A stretch of DNA of 64,000 nt, taken from assembly GCF_019464495.1 (NCBI RefSeq), contig NZ_CP080492.1, positions 2,480,001-2,544,000 of the forward strand, given 5' to 3'. Below, piece after piece: positions 34,444 through 43,768 of the stretch. Positions within the stretch are counted from its first letter, which is position 1, and each line of letters begins with the position of its first letter. The notes under the pieces were generated by a model. That model did no database searches. It was given only the letters and a program-made list of their open reading frames with translations, and had not been told where the DNA came from. Origin of the DNA: Leucobacter luti (GTDB lineage: Bacteria > Actinomycetota > Actinomycetes > Actinomycetales > Microbacteriaceae). The position numbers and the translations under genes were made by a program.

Positions 34444-36069
34444 TTATGGGGTGAAGGTCCGAGTTCCAGCGAGCCACGTGCCGAGAACCGCGAGATCAGC
34501 GATCAGTTCCGGGGCGATGGCGAGTGGATTATCTGCGAGCCAGACTGCGTCGGCAACCCGGCCTACGGCGAGCGTGCCGCGGGTATTGCTCGCGAGCGCC
34601 TGCCGAGCGATGCCCGCGGTATACGCACCATATGCGGTGGCAGCGTCGACACGCTCATTGGGAAGCCACGCCTCTGCCTCTGGCTCTGCGTGACTGTGCC
34701 GGGTGATCGCCGTCGACACCGCTGGCCGCCAGTCGATGGTCGTGACGGGCCAGTCGCTGCCAAACGAGATGGTCGCTCCGCTTCGGTGCACCGACCCGAT
34801 AAGGTACTGCCACTCGTCGCGCGGCTGTCCCAGGTGCGGGATCGTGAGATCACGCATCACAGCGTCGCACTGCGCCCAGTACGGCTCGAAGTTCGCAATG
34901 ACGTCTAGCGCGGCGAATCGCTCAACATCCGCGGGATCGAGCAGCGCAACGTGCGCAATGACGTGATCGCGCACGCGGGGCTCGTTGGCCGCAGTTGCGG
35001 CCTCCAGCGCATCGAGAGCATACCGGTTGGCGGCATCGCCGATCGCGTGCAGGTGCAGCTGGAACCCGAGTGCGTCGAAGGCCGTCGTTGCGGCGGTGAG
35101 CTCGGAGACGTCCCAGTTCGGCAGCCCGGTGTCGTCTGGCTGATCCGCGTAGGGTGCAAGGAGTGCGGCGGTGTGGCTTTCGATCACGCCGTCGAGGAAG
35201 AACTTCACGGTCTCACCCGAGAGCCGTTCTGCGTCGAGCTCCCGCACCGAGGCCCTGGCCGCGACAAATTCGGCGAGCTGATCCCGCCAGCGCGCAGGAT
35301 CGGCGCGGAACGCAAGGTTCACGCGGGTGTGCAGGCGCTCCTGCGTTGCGGCCGCGAGGTAGACCTCGATGTCGCCGGGCTCGACCCAGGCGTCCTGCAC
35401 CCAGGTCATCCCGAGTGTGGCGTATTCCCGAGTCGCGCGTTCAATTGAGTCGAGGCGCTGTTCCAGCGTGAACGCTGGCACCACGTCGGCCAGGAAATTG
35501 TTGGCCGCAGCCTCTTGCAGTGTGCCGAGCGGTGACCCATCTGCACGACGCACGATTCGCCCGAGTGCTGGATCCGGGGTCTCGGATGTGATTCCACCAG
35601 CCGCGAGTGCGGCCGAATTCACCCACGCAGTGTGGTAGTCCCACGCACGCAGGATCGTCGGGGTATCTCCGGTGACCTCGTCGAGCCACGTGGCATCGAA
35701 CAGTCCCCCCTCGGAGAACGTGGCGTCATAGCTGCCGCCTACGATCCACTCCGCGTCAGGATGTTCAGCCTTCCAGGCGGCAACTGCGTCGAGAATGCCC
35801 TGGCGGTCAGCTGCGGCACGGATTGCTGGTCCGAGTGCCTCTACTCCACCGAGCATGGGGTGTGCGTGCCCGTCGCCTGGCGCTGGGGCGAGGGTTCCTC
35901 CCGCGAGATCAATCAGCTGGGCGTCTTCAGCGTCTGCGAGCGCCGCGGCTTCGGCTCCGAGGGCCACCACGGTGCCAGACGAGAACGCAATCGCGCTGCT
36001 TGTGAGTGGACCATCTTCGTGCGTCGGATCGACGAGAACGGTGCCTCCGGTGAAAACGGTGATGCTCAT
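34444..36069 (-). CDS. Amidohydrolase family protein (YtcJ-like)
   Basis: A 541-residue metal-dependent hydrolase of the amidohydrolase 3 (YtcJ) branch. Metal-site segments include DGHAHPMLGGVEALG near residue 65, FFLDGVIESHTAALLAPYAD with the likely bridging residue region, LHLHAIGDAANRYALDA, and ISFGSDWPVTT. Relatives hydrolyse N-acyl or formamide bonds. Its position between two amino acid/polyamine permeases suggests it processes an imported amide or N-acylated amine; this is inference. The ATG at 36069 has AAGGA upstream. Confidence 0.87.
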   Translation of the reverse strand: MSITVFTGGTVLVDPTHEDGPLTSSAIAFSSGTVVALGAEAAALADAEDAQLIDLAGGTLAPAPGDGHAHPMLGGVEALGPAIRAAADRQGILDAVAAWKAEHPDAEWIVGGSYDATFSEGGLFDATWLDEVTGDTPTILRAWDYHTAWVNSAALAAGGITSETPDPALGRIVRRADGSPLGTLQEAAANNFLADVVPAFTLEQRLDSIERATREYATLGMTWVQDAWVEPGDIEVYLAAATQERLHTRVNLAFRADPARWRDQLAEFVAARASVRELDAERLSGETVKFFLDGVIESHTAALLAPYADQPDDTGLPNWDVSELTAATTAFDALGFQLHLHAIGDAANRYALDALEAATAANEPRVRDHVIAHVALLDPADVERFAALDVIANFEPYWAQCDAVMRDLTIPHLGQPRDEWQYLIGSVHRSGATISFGSDWPVTTIDWRPAVSTAITRHSHAEPEAEAWLPNERVDAATAYGAYTAGIARQALASNTRGTLAVGRVADAVWLADNPLAIAPELIADLAVLGTWLAGTRTFTP

Positions 36070-36110
36070 GTGACTGCGTCCTTGCTGCTCGTGAGTGGAG
36101 GGGTGGGGTG

Positions 36111-36143
36111 CGGGCCTGGTGAGTGCTTCGGGCACCAGGCCCG
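36111..36143 (-). promoter_or_regulatory. Intercistronic stem-loop between permease 2 and amidohydrolase
   Basis: An 11-base perfect stem (CGGGCCTGGTG, 36111-36121, with 36133-36143) and an 11-base loop, 3' of the permease 2 stop and 42 bases before the amidohydrolase start. It lacks a T tract; it may partly terminate or protect the upstream message. Confidence 0.5.
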
Positions 36144-36150
36144 GCTCGGT

Positions 36151-37560
36151 CTACTTGAAAGGCGCCGCCTCGCCCATCGCATCGACGACCTCGGTGGCGG
36201 GCCCTTCGGAAAAGTCCATGCGAGGGACCGGGCGGCTGAAGAACCGTGTCTTGCCGAGCAAGATCGCGAGCCCGATCGCGAACCAGATCCCGCCAACGAT
36301 CCAAGTGGTGGGCTGCAGTGAGGTCCACAGCCAGATGGTGAGTGCGAAGCCGATCACGGGGAACACGGCGTGCAGAATGATGTTCTTCGCTGAGCGGTCT
36401 GGGCGCTCTCCGTTTTTCGGGAAGAACGAGACGCGAATCACGGACAGGTTGACCATCGCGAACGCTGCGAGTGCGCCAAAGCTGATCATGAATGCCGCTT
36501 GCTCAAGCGTGAGGAAGAGGCTTGCGAGTGCGAACACGGACACGGTTGCGGCTGCGACGACCGGGGTGCCGAAGCGAGACCAGAGCTTGCCGAGCGGTTT
36601 GGGAAGTGTGCCATCGCGCCCCATTGAGTACAGGATGCGGGCGACAGAGACCTGGCCCGCAAGCCCGGATCCGAAACAACCCGCCACTGTGAACACGACG
36701 AAGAGGAGGCCGAGCCACTCGCCAGCGACGTGGTGCGTGAGCACGATGCCGGCCGCATCGAGCAGTTCGCGCGGTGCCTGTGACCAGTCATCGAGGTGGT
36801 ATGCGCGGGCGCCGACCCAGGATACAAAGATGAAGAGCGCTCCGCCGATGAGGGCGGTGAGCAAGATGGCGCGCGGAATGTCGCGGCGCGGATGCTTCGC
36901 CTCTTCGGACAGCGTCGAGACCGCATCAAAGCCCAGGAAGGAGAGCGCGAGTACCCCAGCGCCTGCGAAGATCGGGCTGAAGCCCTCTGCTCCCGGGATG
37001 AAGGGATCGAGGATGCCGGGTGCGTTCGGATCCGCGATCGCCGTCTTGATCGCGAACACCGCGAAGAGGATGACTGCCGCGCCCGAGATGCTGACGATGA
37101 TGATGTTCAGCTTGTTGACGAGAGTGATGCCGAGCACGTTGAACGCGAAGACTGCGATGAGGGTGATGAACGAGACGAGCTGCGCCGGAATGCTCGGAAA
37201 CTGCGTGCTGACGTAGAGGCCGAGGATCATGAAGTTGATCATCGGGATGAAGAGGTAATCGAGGAGCAGCACCCAGCCTGTGAGGAAGCCGGCGCCGCCA
37301 CCGAAGGCCTGCTGTGTGTAGGTGTAGGCGGATCCGGCGACTGGATAGCGGCGCACCATGGCCGCATAGCTGTTCGCGGTGAACAGCATGGTGAGCAGTG
37401 CGACCACATACGCGAGGGGCAGGTGGCCCTCGGTGATCTGATTCACGATGCCGTAGGTGGTGAACACCGTCGCAATCGCCATGTAGGCCAAGCCGAAGAG
37501 GACGAGTCCTCCGAGGCCTAGTTCTCGTTTGAGGCCGCTGCGCTCGGCTCGCTCGCTCAA
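36151..37560 (-). CDS. APC family permease 2 (TTG start)
   Basis: A 469-residue, 12-helix APC permease, very similar to permease 1 (LGLGGLVLFGLAYMAIATVF, RYPVAGSAYTYTQQAFGGGA, LGFDAVSTLSEEAKHPRRDI, MGRDGTLPKPLGKLW). The start is an unusual TTG at 37560, chosen because GAAGGAG lies six bases upstream and the family N-terminus begins there; no in-frame ATG or GTG fits. It is the first gene of the permease-amidohydrolase-permease operon. A 25-base dyad 31 bases upstream is probably bound by the divergent TetR protein. Confidence 0.87.
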   Translation of the reverse strand: MSERAERSGLKRELGLGGLVLFGLAYMAIATVFTTYGIVNQITEGHLPLAYVVALLTMLFTANSYAAMVRRYPVAGSAYTYTQQAFGGGAGFLTGWVLLLDYLFIPMINFMILGLYVSTQFPSIPAQLVSFITLIAVFAFNVLGITLVNKLNIIIVSISGAAVILFAVFAIKTAIADPNAPGILDPFIPGAEGFSPIFAGAGVLALSFLGFDAVSTLSEEAKHPRRDIPRAILLTALIGGALFIFVSWVGARAYHLDDWSQAPRELLDAAGIVLTHHVAGEWLGLLFVVFTVAGCFGSGLAGQVSVARILYSMGRDGTLPKPLGKLWSRFGTPVVAAATVSVFALASLFLTLEQAAFMISFGALAAFAMVNLSVIRVSFFPKNGERPDRSAKNIILHAVFPVIGFALTIWLWTSLQPTTWIVGGIWFAIGLAILLGKTRFFSRPVPRMDFSEGPATEVVDAMGEAAPFK

Positions 37561-37590
37561 TGAATCTCCTTCGACGAAATGCGACTGCTG

Positions 37591-37615
37591 CGTAAATGAA
37601 CGGGGTTCGTTTACG
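37591..37615. promoter_or_regulatory. Candidate TetR operator in the divergent promoter region
   Basis: CGTAAATGAAC (37591-37601) and GTTCGTTTACG (37605-37615) form an 11-base inverted repeat with one mismatch and a 3-base spacer. It lies 31 bases upstream of permease 2 and 96 bases upstream of the tetR ATG, the right size and place for TetR-family control of both genes. Confidence 0.65.
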
Positions 37616-37710
37616 ATCGGGTTGAGAATAGTACGAAATCGCCCCCGACGCGACTCCGTGGAAAATGCACCGCAGAAATCATGGCAAGCTGGGCCTCGGA
37701 GGAAAGAAAA

Positions 37711-38529
37711 ATGTCGACAACGGCGAAGACACCCGGAACAGGGGATTCGGGCAACAGTGATTTCGCACGCGCGGGTGCACACGGGCAATCGCGGTCGGTG
37801 CCTCGCTCCGAATCCGAAGACCCCGCACCCAAGCGCCGCGCGGGCAGACCGCGCACGAGTGTGCTTTCACGCCGACTCATTCTCGAGACGGGCTTGCGGC
37901 TCATCGACGAAGTCGGCGCGCATGGTGTTGGCATGCGCGCGATCGCGAAAGAGCTCGGAGTGCGGCCTTCTGCGCTCTACAACCACGTCGCAGGGCAGGA
38001 TGAGCTGGTCGCCGGAGTGCGGGAACTCATCAGCGACCGGATCCCCGTCGACATGTTCGTGCGAGAGCCCTGGGATGTTGCGCTCGCTGAGTGGGCGGTG
38101 GGCTATCGGCGCACGTTCGCCGCGCATCCCCCAACGATCGCGTTGCTCGCCGTGCTGCCGCTCTCTGAAGACTCGGTGACGTCACAGATGTACGACACGG
38201 TGATATCCGCGTTGATGCGGGGCGGGTGGCCCGCTGATCGAGCGCTCACCCTCATGGTCGCGCTCGAGTCCTTCATACTGGGCTCCGCGCTCGACCTCGC
38301 GGCGGTCGACGACATGATGGATCCCGGTCCGCGCCGCGACGTACCGGCGTTCTCTGAGGCGTACCGCAGCCGTGCGGAGCACCTCGCCGCGCGAGGAGAA
38401 GGACCTGCAGAGGCGTCGTTCCAGCTCGGGCTGCGAGCGCTCTTCACCGGGTTCCGTGCGGAGTACGCCGCACTCGGCCTAGCGCCCACCTCGGCCGGCG
38501 CACACGAGGCCCCACCCGCACACCGATGA
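37711..38529 (+). CDS. TetR family regulator of the permease/amidohydrolase operon
   Basis: A 272-residue regulator with an unusual, probably unstructured N-terminus of about 55 residues. The helix-turn-helix follows (ILETGLRLIDEVGAHGVGMR, then KELGVRPSALYNHVAGQDEL) and the core resembles the TetR C-terminal ligand domain (RTFAAHPPTIALLAVLPL, ALESFILGSALDLA). The ATG at 37711 has AGGAAAG upstream. It is divergent from permease 2, with a strong inverted repeat between. It likely represses the operon until a transported or processed compound binds; the ligand is unknown. Confidence 0.88.
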   Translation: MSTTAKTPGTGDSGNSDFARAGAHGQSRSVPRSESEDPAPKRRAGRPRTSVLSRRLILETGLRLIDEVGAHGVGMRAIAKELGVRPSALYNHVAGQDELVAGVRELISDRIPVDMFVREPWDVALAEWAVGYRRTFAAHPPTIALLAVLPLSEDSVTSQMYDTVISALMRGGWPADRALTLMVALESFILGSALDLAAVDDMMDPGPRRDVPAFSEAYRSRAEHLAARGEGPAEASFQLGLRALFTGFRAEYAALGLAPTSAGAHEAPPAHR

Positions 38530-38567
38530 CGCAGCCAGAGTTTCTGCTCACCGGGCGGTGCGCTTCC

Positions 38568-39377
38568 CTATTTGGCGTCACCGGCCGCTGAGGCTTTCTG
38601 GGAGAAGTACACCGGGATCAGCGAGAGCAAAATCATGACTGTCGCGATGACGTTGACCTGATTGACTTCGTTGGGACGAGCCATCTGGTTCATGATCCAC
38701 AGGGGCAGTGTTTCCACCCCGGGCGGTGCTGTGAAAATCGTCACCACGATCTCGTCAAACGAGAGCGCGAAGGCGAGGAGGCCGCCCGCAATGAAAGCGC
38801 TGCGAAACTGGGGAAACGTGACGAGTCGGAACGTCTGTGCGATCCCGGCCCCGAGGTCCATCGATGCTTCTTCGAGATTTGGGTTCATACGACGGAGTCG
38901 AGCAATGACGTTGTTGAACACCATCACCACGCAGAATGTGGCGTGCGCGATGATCATTCCCCAGTAGCCAACGTTGATCCCCATGGGTTTGAGCACCTGG
39001 TGAAAGGTGTTCGAGAGAGCGACACCGGTGACAATGCCCGGCAGCGTGATGGGGAGCACAATCAGGAGGTTTACTGTGTGCTGCCCGAAGAACGAGAATC
39101 GCTGCAGCGCGAACGCCGCGAGCGTGCCCAGCACGAGTGCGAAGGCTGTCGCGATGAGTGCGACGACAACCGAATTGAGTAGCGCAGCGTGGACAGCTGG
39201 GTTCGCGAGTGCTTTGCCCCACCACTCGAGTGAGAATCCCGGAATCGGCCATCCGGCCACCCGACCCGCGTTGAACGAGTTCAGGATGATGACGAGGAGC
39301 GGGATGTACATGAACCCGAGCGCAATGAGCGTGACGAGTGCGAGCGCGATCTTGGTGCCGCGATTCAGGCGAAGCAT
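38568..39377 (-). CDS. potC: Polyamine-type ABC transporter permease (PotC-like)
   Basis: A 269-residue inner-membrane permease with about six helices and the EAA-like cytoplasmic loop LEEASMDLGAGIAQTFRLVT. It matches PotC/YdcV-type subunits of spermidine/putrescine importers. It is the last gene of potA-potD-potB-potC, 27 bases after potB. The substrate could also be a related cation or opine, since these families are broad. Confidence 0.87.
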   Translation of the reverse strand: MLRLNRGTKIALALVTLIALGFMYIPLLVIILNSFNAGRVAGWPIPGFSLEWWGKALANPAVHAALLNSVVVALIATAFALVLGTLAAFALQRFSFFGQHTVNLLIVLPITLPGIVTGVALSNTFHQVLKPMGINVGYWGMIIAHATFCVVMVFNNVIARLRRMNPNLEEASMDLGAGIAQTFRLVTFPQFRSAFIAGGLLAFALSFDEIVVTIFTAPPGVETLPLWIMNQMARPNEVNQVNVIATVMILLSLIPVYFSQKASAAGDAK

Positions 39378-39404
39378 GAGGTCTCCTTCGGAAGCCGGAT
39401 CGGG

Positions 39405-40289
39405 CTAGAGGTTGTTGAGCGCGCCAGTGCGTCGCACCGCGGTGAGGTAGAGGATGACGAGCACGATCGGCACGATCGAGAAGGCTGCGGCGAGCGGCGG
39501 GTTGAGGTTGATGTTCTGCGCAATGATGCTGCCGATCATCTGTGTGGATCCGCCGACGTACATTGCGGCAATGTAGTCACCGAGACTGAGGGAGAACGTG
39601 AAGATCGAGCCTGCGATGAGCGACGGCAAGAGCAGCGGGGCGACGATCGATCGGATTGTGCGGGCACCGCTCGCTCCGAGGTCGGAGGAGGCGTCGAAGA
39701 GGTTTGCGGGGATCTGAGACACCGCGGCGTACACGGGGATTGCCATGTACGGGAACCACAGGTACACGAGCGTGAGAATCACGGTGAGCACCCCGAAGCC
39801 CGGCCCCTCGATGCCGAGCGGCGAGAGCGCCCAGTTGAAGAAACCGGTATCCGTCCACACGAGGCGCATGGCAATGATCTTGACGAGGTAGCCAGCCCAC
39901 AGCGGAAGCGTGACGAGGATTGCGAGAGTGGCGCGCAGCCTCGGGCCGGCGACCTTCGCCATGAACACCGCGAGCGGGACCGCGACGAGCGCGCAGATGA
40001 GCGTCACGGCGAGCGCAATTCCGAGGGTGCGCGCCGCAGTCGCGAGGTACGCGGGTACCGTGACGAGCTGCTGGAAGTTCTCAAGCGTGAAGCCGGGCTT
40101 CACGCGAGAAGTGAACGGGTCGGTGGTCCAGAATGCCGTGATGAGCAGCAGCGCGAGCGACAGAATGTAGACCCCGACGAGCCACGTCATCGGCAGCGCG
40201 AGCAGAGCTGCAAGGCGGGCTCGCGGGTGCCTGGCCAATGCGGTGGAAATGGGTTTCGGGCGGCGTTCGAGAACGGGCTGCTGGTTCAC
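39405..40289 (-). CDS. potB: Polyamine-type ABC transporter permease (PotB-like)
   Basis: A 294-residue permease with six helices and the loop LFDASSDLGASGARTIRSIV, which contacts the ATPase. An N-terminal cytoplasmic stretch of about 30 residues precedes the first helix (LAALLALPMTWLVGVYILSL). GTG start. It sits between the binding protein and the second permease, and together they form the membrane channel of the importer. Confidence 0.87.
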   Translation of the reverse strand: MNQQPVLERRPKPISTALARHPRARLAALLALPMTWLVGVYILSLALLLITAFWTTDPFTSRVKPGFTLENFQQLVTVPAYLATAARTLGIALAVTLICALVAVPLAVFMAKVAGPRLRATLAILVTLPLWAGYLVKIIAMRLVWTDTGFFNWALSPLGIEGPGFGVLTVILTLVYLWFPYMAIPVYAAVSQIPANLFDASSDLGASGARTIRSIVAPLLLPSLIAGSIFTFSLSLGDYIAAMYVGGSTQMIGSIIAQNINLNPPLAAAFSIVPIVLVILYLTAVRRTGALNNL

Positions 40290-40428
40290 GGTGCTTCCTC
40301 GCTGCTGTGAAGTCGGATTGATCGGGGCGCGGCGAGCGCCCGAGAGTGGCGGTCAAGGCCGCGTGAGTGCGGTCCGGGAGACCGGAGGGGTACTCGCGTT
40401 GCTGCGGGTACCCCTCCGATGCGGGTGG

Positions 40429-41607
40429 TTATCCCTTCACCGTGGCCCAGGCGTTTGTCCAGTCCTGGTAGTTCGTGCACTGCACGTCGCTGCGGCCGTC
40501 GAGGCACTGATCGATGGGGGTCGTCCAGAACCACACCTGCTTGAAGTACTCCTCATCGGTCGCATTGAAGTAGTCACAGTGCGCCTTCGCCTCGTCGCTT
40601 GTATCGCAGAACGCGGCGTTCGCGGGTGCCATTCCGAAGTTCATCGCGATCTGCCCATTGACGTCGGGCGCGCTGGTGTAGTCCATCCACGCATAGGCGC
40701 AGTTGGGGTTCTTCGAATCAGCTGCGAGCATCCACGCGTCGGACCAGCCAGTGGAGCCCTCCTCGGGCAGCACGCTCTTGAACTTCTCGTCCTGCGTTGC
40801 CTTGCGCAGCACCTCCCACGAGGTGCCCACGACCGAATTGCCGCCGGTGAACGAGGTGACGTTCGTCGCGGGCGACCAGTACTCGGACACCATCGCATTC
40901 TGCTGCTTGAGGAGGTCAGTTGCGGCCTGCAACTGCGACTCGTCGAGCGCATACGGGTTGGTGATTCCCAGATCCGGCTCGTGCTCCATCAGATAGATCG
41001 CGGCATCCGCAATGTAAATGGGGCTGTCGTAGGCGGCAATCTTCCCGGCGTAGGGGCTGTCCTTCTCCCACACGACGTCCCAGCTGCTCGGCTCTTCGGT
41101 GACCACTGAGGAGTCGTACTGCAGAATGTTCGCGCCGCGGCCAATCGGGATGCCGTACACATTGCCATTGAGGGTGTCGTACAGCTGGCCCTTCATGCCT
41201 TCGACGATGTCGTCGCCGAAGTTCGGAATCAGTTCGGTGTTCAGCGGCTGCACGCCGCCGTCGACGATGAGGCGAAGGCTCGCGTCACCTGAGGCGGAGA
41301 CGAGGTCGTATTCGCCGGTGCGCATGAGCTGGACCATTTCATCGCTTGTGGCCGCGACCTTGCGGTTGACCGTGCAACCGGTGGCCTCTTCGAAAGGTTG
41401 TGCCCAGGCGTCTTCGACGAAGCCGGACCACGCGACGATGTTGACTTCGTCTTCGGTGTCTCCGAGCTGTTCCATCATGGGAACGTCGGGGACGTCGATC
41501 TTGAGCTCGCCGGGTGCGGCTTCGCCGCCGGTGGTGGAGGCGCAGCCCGAGAGGGCGAGGCCGACCGCTGCGACGAGGGCGGCGGGTACGAGCAGTTTCT
41601 TGTGCAT
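40429..41607 (-). CDS. potD: Polyamine-type ABC transporter substrate-binding lipoprotein (PotD-like)
   Basis: A 392-residue lipoprotein. The signal peptide ends in the lipobox LALSGC, so the mature protein is anchored by Cys. The rest is a PotD/PotF-type binding protein (VNIVAWSGFVEDAWAQPFEE, YDLVSASGDASLRLIVDGGV, GIPIGRGANILQYDSSVV, GGNSVVGTSWEVLRKAT). Residues of the ligand pocket cannot be fixed without alignment. AAAGGAG lies before the ATG. The gene order ATPase first, binding protein second differs from E. coli potABCD. Confidence 0.88.
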   Translation of the reverse strand: MHKKLLVPAALVAAVGLALSGCASTTGGEAAPGELKIDVPDVPMMEQLGDTEDEVNIVAWSGFVEDAWAQPFEEATGCTVNRKVAATSDEMVQLMRTGEYDLVSASGDASLRLIVDGGVQPLNTELIPNFGDDIVEGMKGQLYDTLNGNVYGIPIGRGANILQYDSSVVTEEPSSWDVVWEKDSPYAGKIAAYDSPIYIADAAIYLMEHEPDLGITNPYALDESQLQAATDLLKQQNAMVSEYWSPATNVTSFTGGNSVVGTSWEVLRKATQDEKFKSVLPEEGSTGWSDAWMLAADSKNPNCAYAWMDYTSAPDVNGQIAMNFGMAPANAAFCDTSDEAKAHCDYFNATDEEYFKQVWFWTTPIDQCLDGRSDVQCTNYQDWTNAWATVKG

Positions 41608-41665
41608 CGGAACTCCTTTGTTGAGCGATGGTGGGGTCGTGCGTGGCGGGCCGGTCCCGCCGGGT

Positions 41666-42736
41666 CTAGACAGCCGCGGGTGCGCTCGGGACGGCGACGG
41701 CATGGGCGCGGGCGAAGCGCAGGCTCACAGCGTCGCCGCGACGGGCGGTGGGGGAGGCGCTGGGCAGCTCGGTGTTCTGGCGCTCCGAGATGAAGCGCAG
41801 GCCGCCCTCGGTTTCGACGAGATAGCGGGTGTGAGCGCCCGCGTACACGGCCTCGACGATCGTGCCCGGGACGGCAATCGCGTCGGTGCTCAGTGGTGCT
41901 GTAGGGTCAACGAGCTCGACCCGCTCCGGGCGCACGCTGTGGGGCCCCGAATCGCCGAGAATGCGCTGCGCGTTGGCGCCGCTCAGAAAATTGGTGACGC
42001 CCAGGAAGCGCGCGACGAATTCGGTTTGCGGGAACTCGTACACCTCACGTGGGCTGCCGACCTGTTCAATCTTGCCGCCGTTGAACACCGCGACACGGTC
42101 GGAGAGCGTGAGCGCTTCCTCCTGGTCGTGCGTCACGAATACGAAGGTGATTCCGACCTCGCGCTGAATCTGCTTGAGCTCGAACTGCATCTGCTCGCGG
42201 AGCTGCTTGTCCAGTGCGCCGAGGGGCTCGTCGAGGAGCAGCACCTGTGGCCGCAGGATCAGCGCGCGCGCGAGCGCGATCCGCTGCCGTTGCCCACCCG
42301 AGAGTTGTGACGGACGACGGGTGCCGAGGTGCGCGAGTTGGACCTGTTCGAGCGCGGCGGCCACACGTGCGGCGCGATCCGCTTTGCCGACCCCGCGCAC
42401 CTTGAGTCCGTAGGCCACATTCTCAGCGATTGTGAGGTGCGGGAAGAGCGCGTAGTCCTGGAAGACCGTGTTGACCTCGCGATCGAACGGTGCGGACGAG
42501 GTGACATCAGCGCCGTGCAACAGAATTCGGCCGGCAGTGGGCTCTTCGAACCCGGCGATCATGCGGAGCACCGTGGTTTTGCCTGAGCCGGACGGGCCGA
42601 GCATCGAGAAAAACTCACCAGCGCGGATGTCGATATCAAGATCATTGACCGCGACCAGATCGCCGAACTGCTTGCGCACGCCCTGGACGGACACCGCGAT
42701 GTCTGCGTCAGTGGAATGTGGGGTGGGGTGGGGCAT
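41666..42736 (-). CDS. potA: Polyamine-type ABC transporter ATP-binding protein (PotA-like)
   Basis: A 356-residue ATPase. It has Walker A GPSGSGKTT, the Q-loop in NTVFQDYALFPHLT, signature LSGGQRQRIALARAL, Walker B LLLDEPLGALD and the H-loop in VTHDQEEAL. A TOBE domain follows from about residue 270 (SVRPERVELVD). It energises the importer made of the next three genes. It is the first gene of the operon and diverges from the GntR gene, with a dyad in the shared upstream region. Confidence 0.9.
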   Translation of the reverse strand: MPHPTPHSTDADIAVSVQGVRKQFGDLVAVNDLDIDIRAGEFFSMLGPSGSGKTTVLRMIAGFEEPTAGRILLHGADVTSSAPFDREVNTVFQDYALFPHLTIAENVAYGLKVRGVGKADRAARVAAALEQVQLAHLGTRRPSQLSGGQRQRIALARALILRPQVLLLDEPLGALDKQLREQMQFELKQIQREVGITFVFVTHDQEEALTLSDRVAVFNGGKIEQVGSPREVYEFPQTEFVARFLGVTNFLSGANAQRILGDSGPHSVRPERVELVDPTAPLSTDAIAVPGTIVEAVYAGAHTRYLVETEGGLRFISERQNTELPSASPTARRGDAVSLRFARAHAVAVPSAPAAV

Positions 42737-42776
42737 GGTGCGCTGCTCCTCAACGTCGTTGTCGAACCAATGTCAG

Positions 42777-42804
42777 AAACCATAACATATGAGTTAATAG
42801 GTTT
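42777..42804. promoter_or_regulatory. Candidate operator between potA and gntR
   Basis: An AT-rich island in GC-rich DNA. It contains TAAC-ATATGA-GTTA (42783-42796) nested within AAACC (42777-42781) and GGTTT (42800-42804). It lies 40-70 bases before potA and about 125 before gntR, so it is a likely site for the GntR protein. Confidence 0.45.
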
Positions 42805-42926
42805 TAGAGACGCGGAGATTCCACAGATCACGATTTGATGACGGTGCGGCTCAGGGGTTCCTCACTCACCACATGGCAGACTCGACCCAGATCGAGACCC
42901 AGATTTGTCGTCGAACGGAGGGGTAG

Positions 42927-43733
42927 ATGAGCGGTACGCCGGTGTACTCGCCGCCCAGTCGACTCCGTATCGCCGCCTTCGCGCCGATTGGTGAAGAAGG
43001 GCGCACCGAGCTCGTTGAGTCCCGGATCGTGCAAGCAATCTCCGTCGGGGCGTTCACCGAAGGGGAGCGACTCCCGAGCGAGACCGAGCTTTCGGCGCTG
43101 CTCGGTGTGGCCGTGGTCACCGTGCGAGAAGCCCTCGGCGGTCTCCGGCATCGGGGGCTCATCGAGACGCGGCGAGGGCGCAACGGCGGCAGCTTCGTGC
43201 GGCCGAGTCACGGTTCTGTCGAAGCGGTCAACGCGCGGGCCCTCATGGAGATGCCGCGCGTGGCCCTCGCTGATCTCGGTGTGCACTATGAAGCGATCGC
43301 GGCGGCCTGCGCCGAGTTCGCCTGTCAGCGCGCCACGCCGGAGGAGCTCGAAGTCGTGGCGGAGATCCTCGATGACGCCCGTGACCTCGAACGCGCCCCG
43401 TGGCGACGCCGCATCACTGAGGTGCAGCTCGAACTCGCCGCACTCAGCCAGTCAGTGCGACTCACCAACGAGCATGTGCGTGTGCAGACCGAATTCACCC
43501 CGCTGCTTGCCCTCCAAGACCTTGACCGCGCGGCGCGTCTCGCGACACACGACGCGCTTGCCACGCAGATCACTGCAACTCGCGCTCGCGACATCGAACG
43601 CGCCCGCTCAGCTGTGCGTGACGGAGTGCGCACCTCGGTCCGCTGGCTCGTAGCTTTCCGGGCGGAGCTGCTCGCGGCTCCCCAGAGTGAGGCCGTTCAT
43701 GCCACACTGGAGGCTCGCAACCGAAGCAGGTGA
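42927..43733 (+). CDS. GntR family regulator, FadR/FCD subfamily
   Basis: A 268-residue regulator. The winged helix-turn-helix is clear: LVESRIVQAISVGAFTEGER, SETELSALLGVAVVTVREAL, and RRGRNGGSFVRPS. The C-terminal all-helical domain is of the FCD type. GGAGGGG precedes the ATG. It is divergent from potA and is followed 35 bases later by a Cache-like gene, probably co-transcribed. The regulator is a good candidate for ligand-dependent control of the pot operon. Confidence 0.88.
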   Translation: MSGTPVYSPPSRLRIAAFAPIGEEGRTELVESRIVQAISVGAFTEGERLPSETELSALLGVAVVTVREALGGLRHRGLIETRRGRNGGSFVRPSHGSVEAVNARALMEMPRVALADLGVHYEAIAAACAEFACQRATPEELEVVAEILDDARDLERAPWRRRITEVQLELAALSQSVRLTNEHVRVQTEFTPLLALQDLDRAARLATHDALATQITATRARDIERARSAVRDGVRTSVRWLVAFRAELLAAPQSEAVHATLEARNRSR

Positions 43734-43768
43734 CTTCGGCGGGGACCTCACTGGAGAGGGGATGAACC

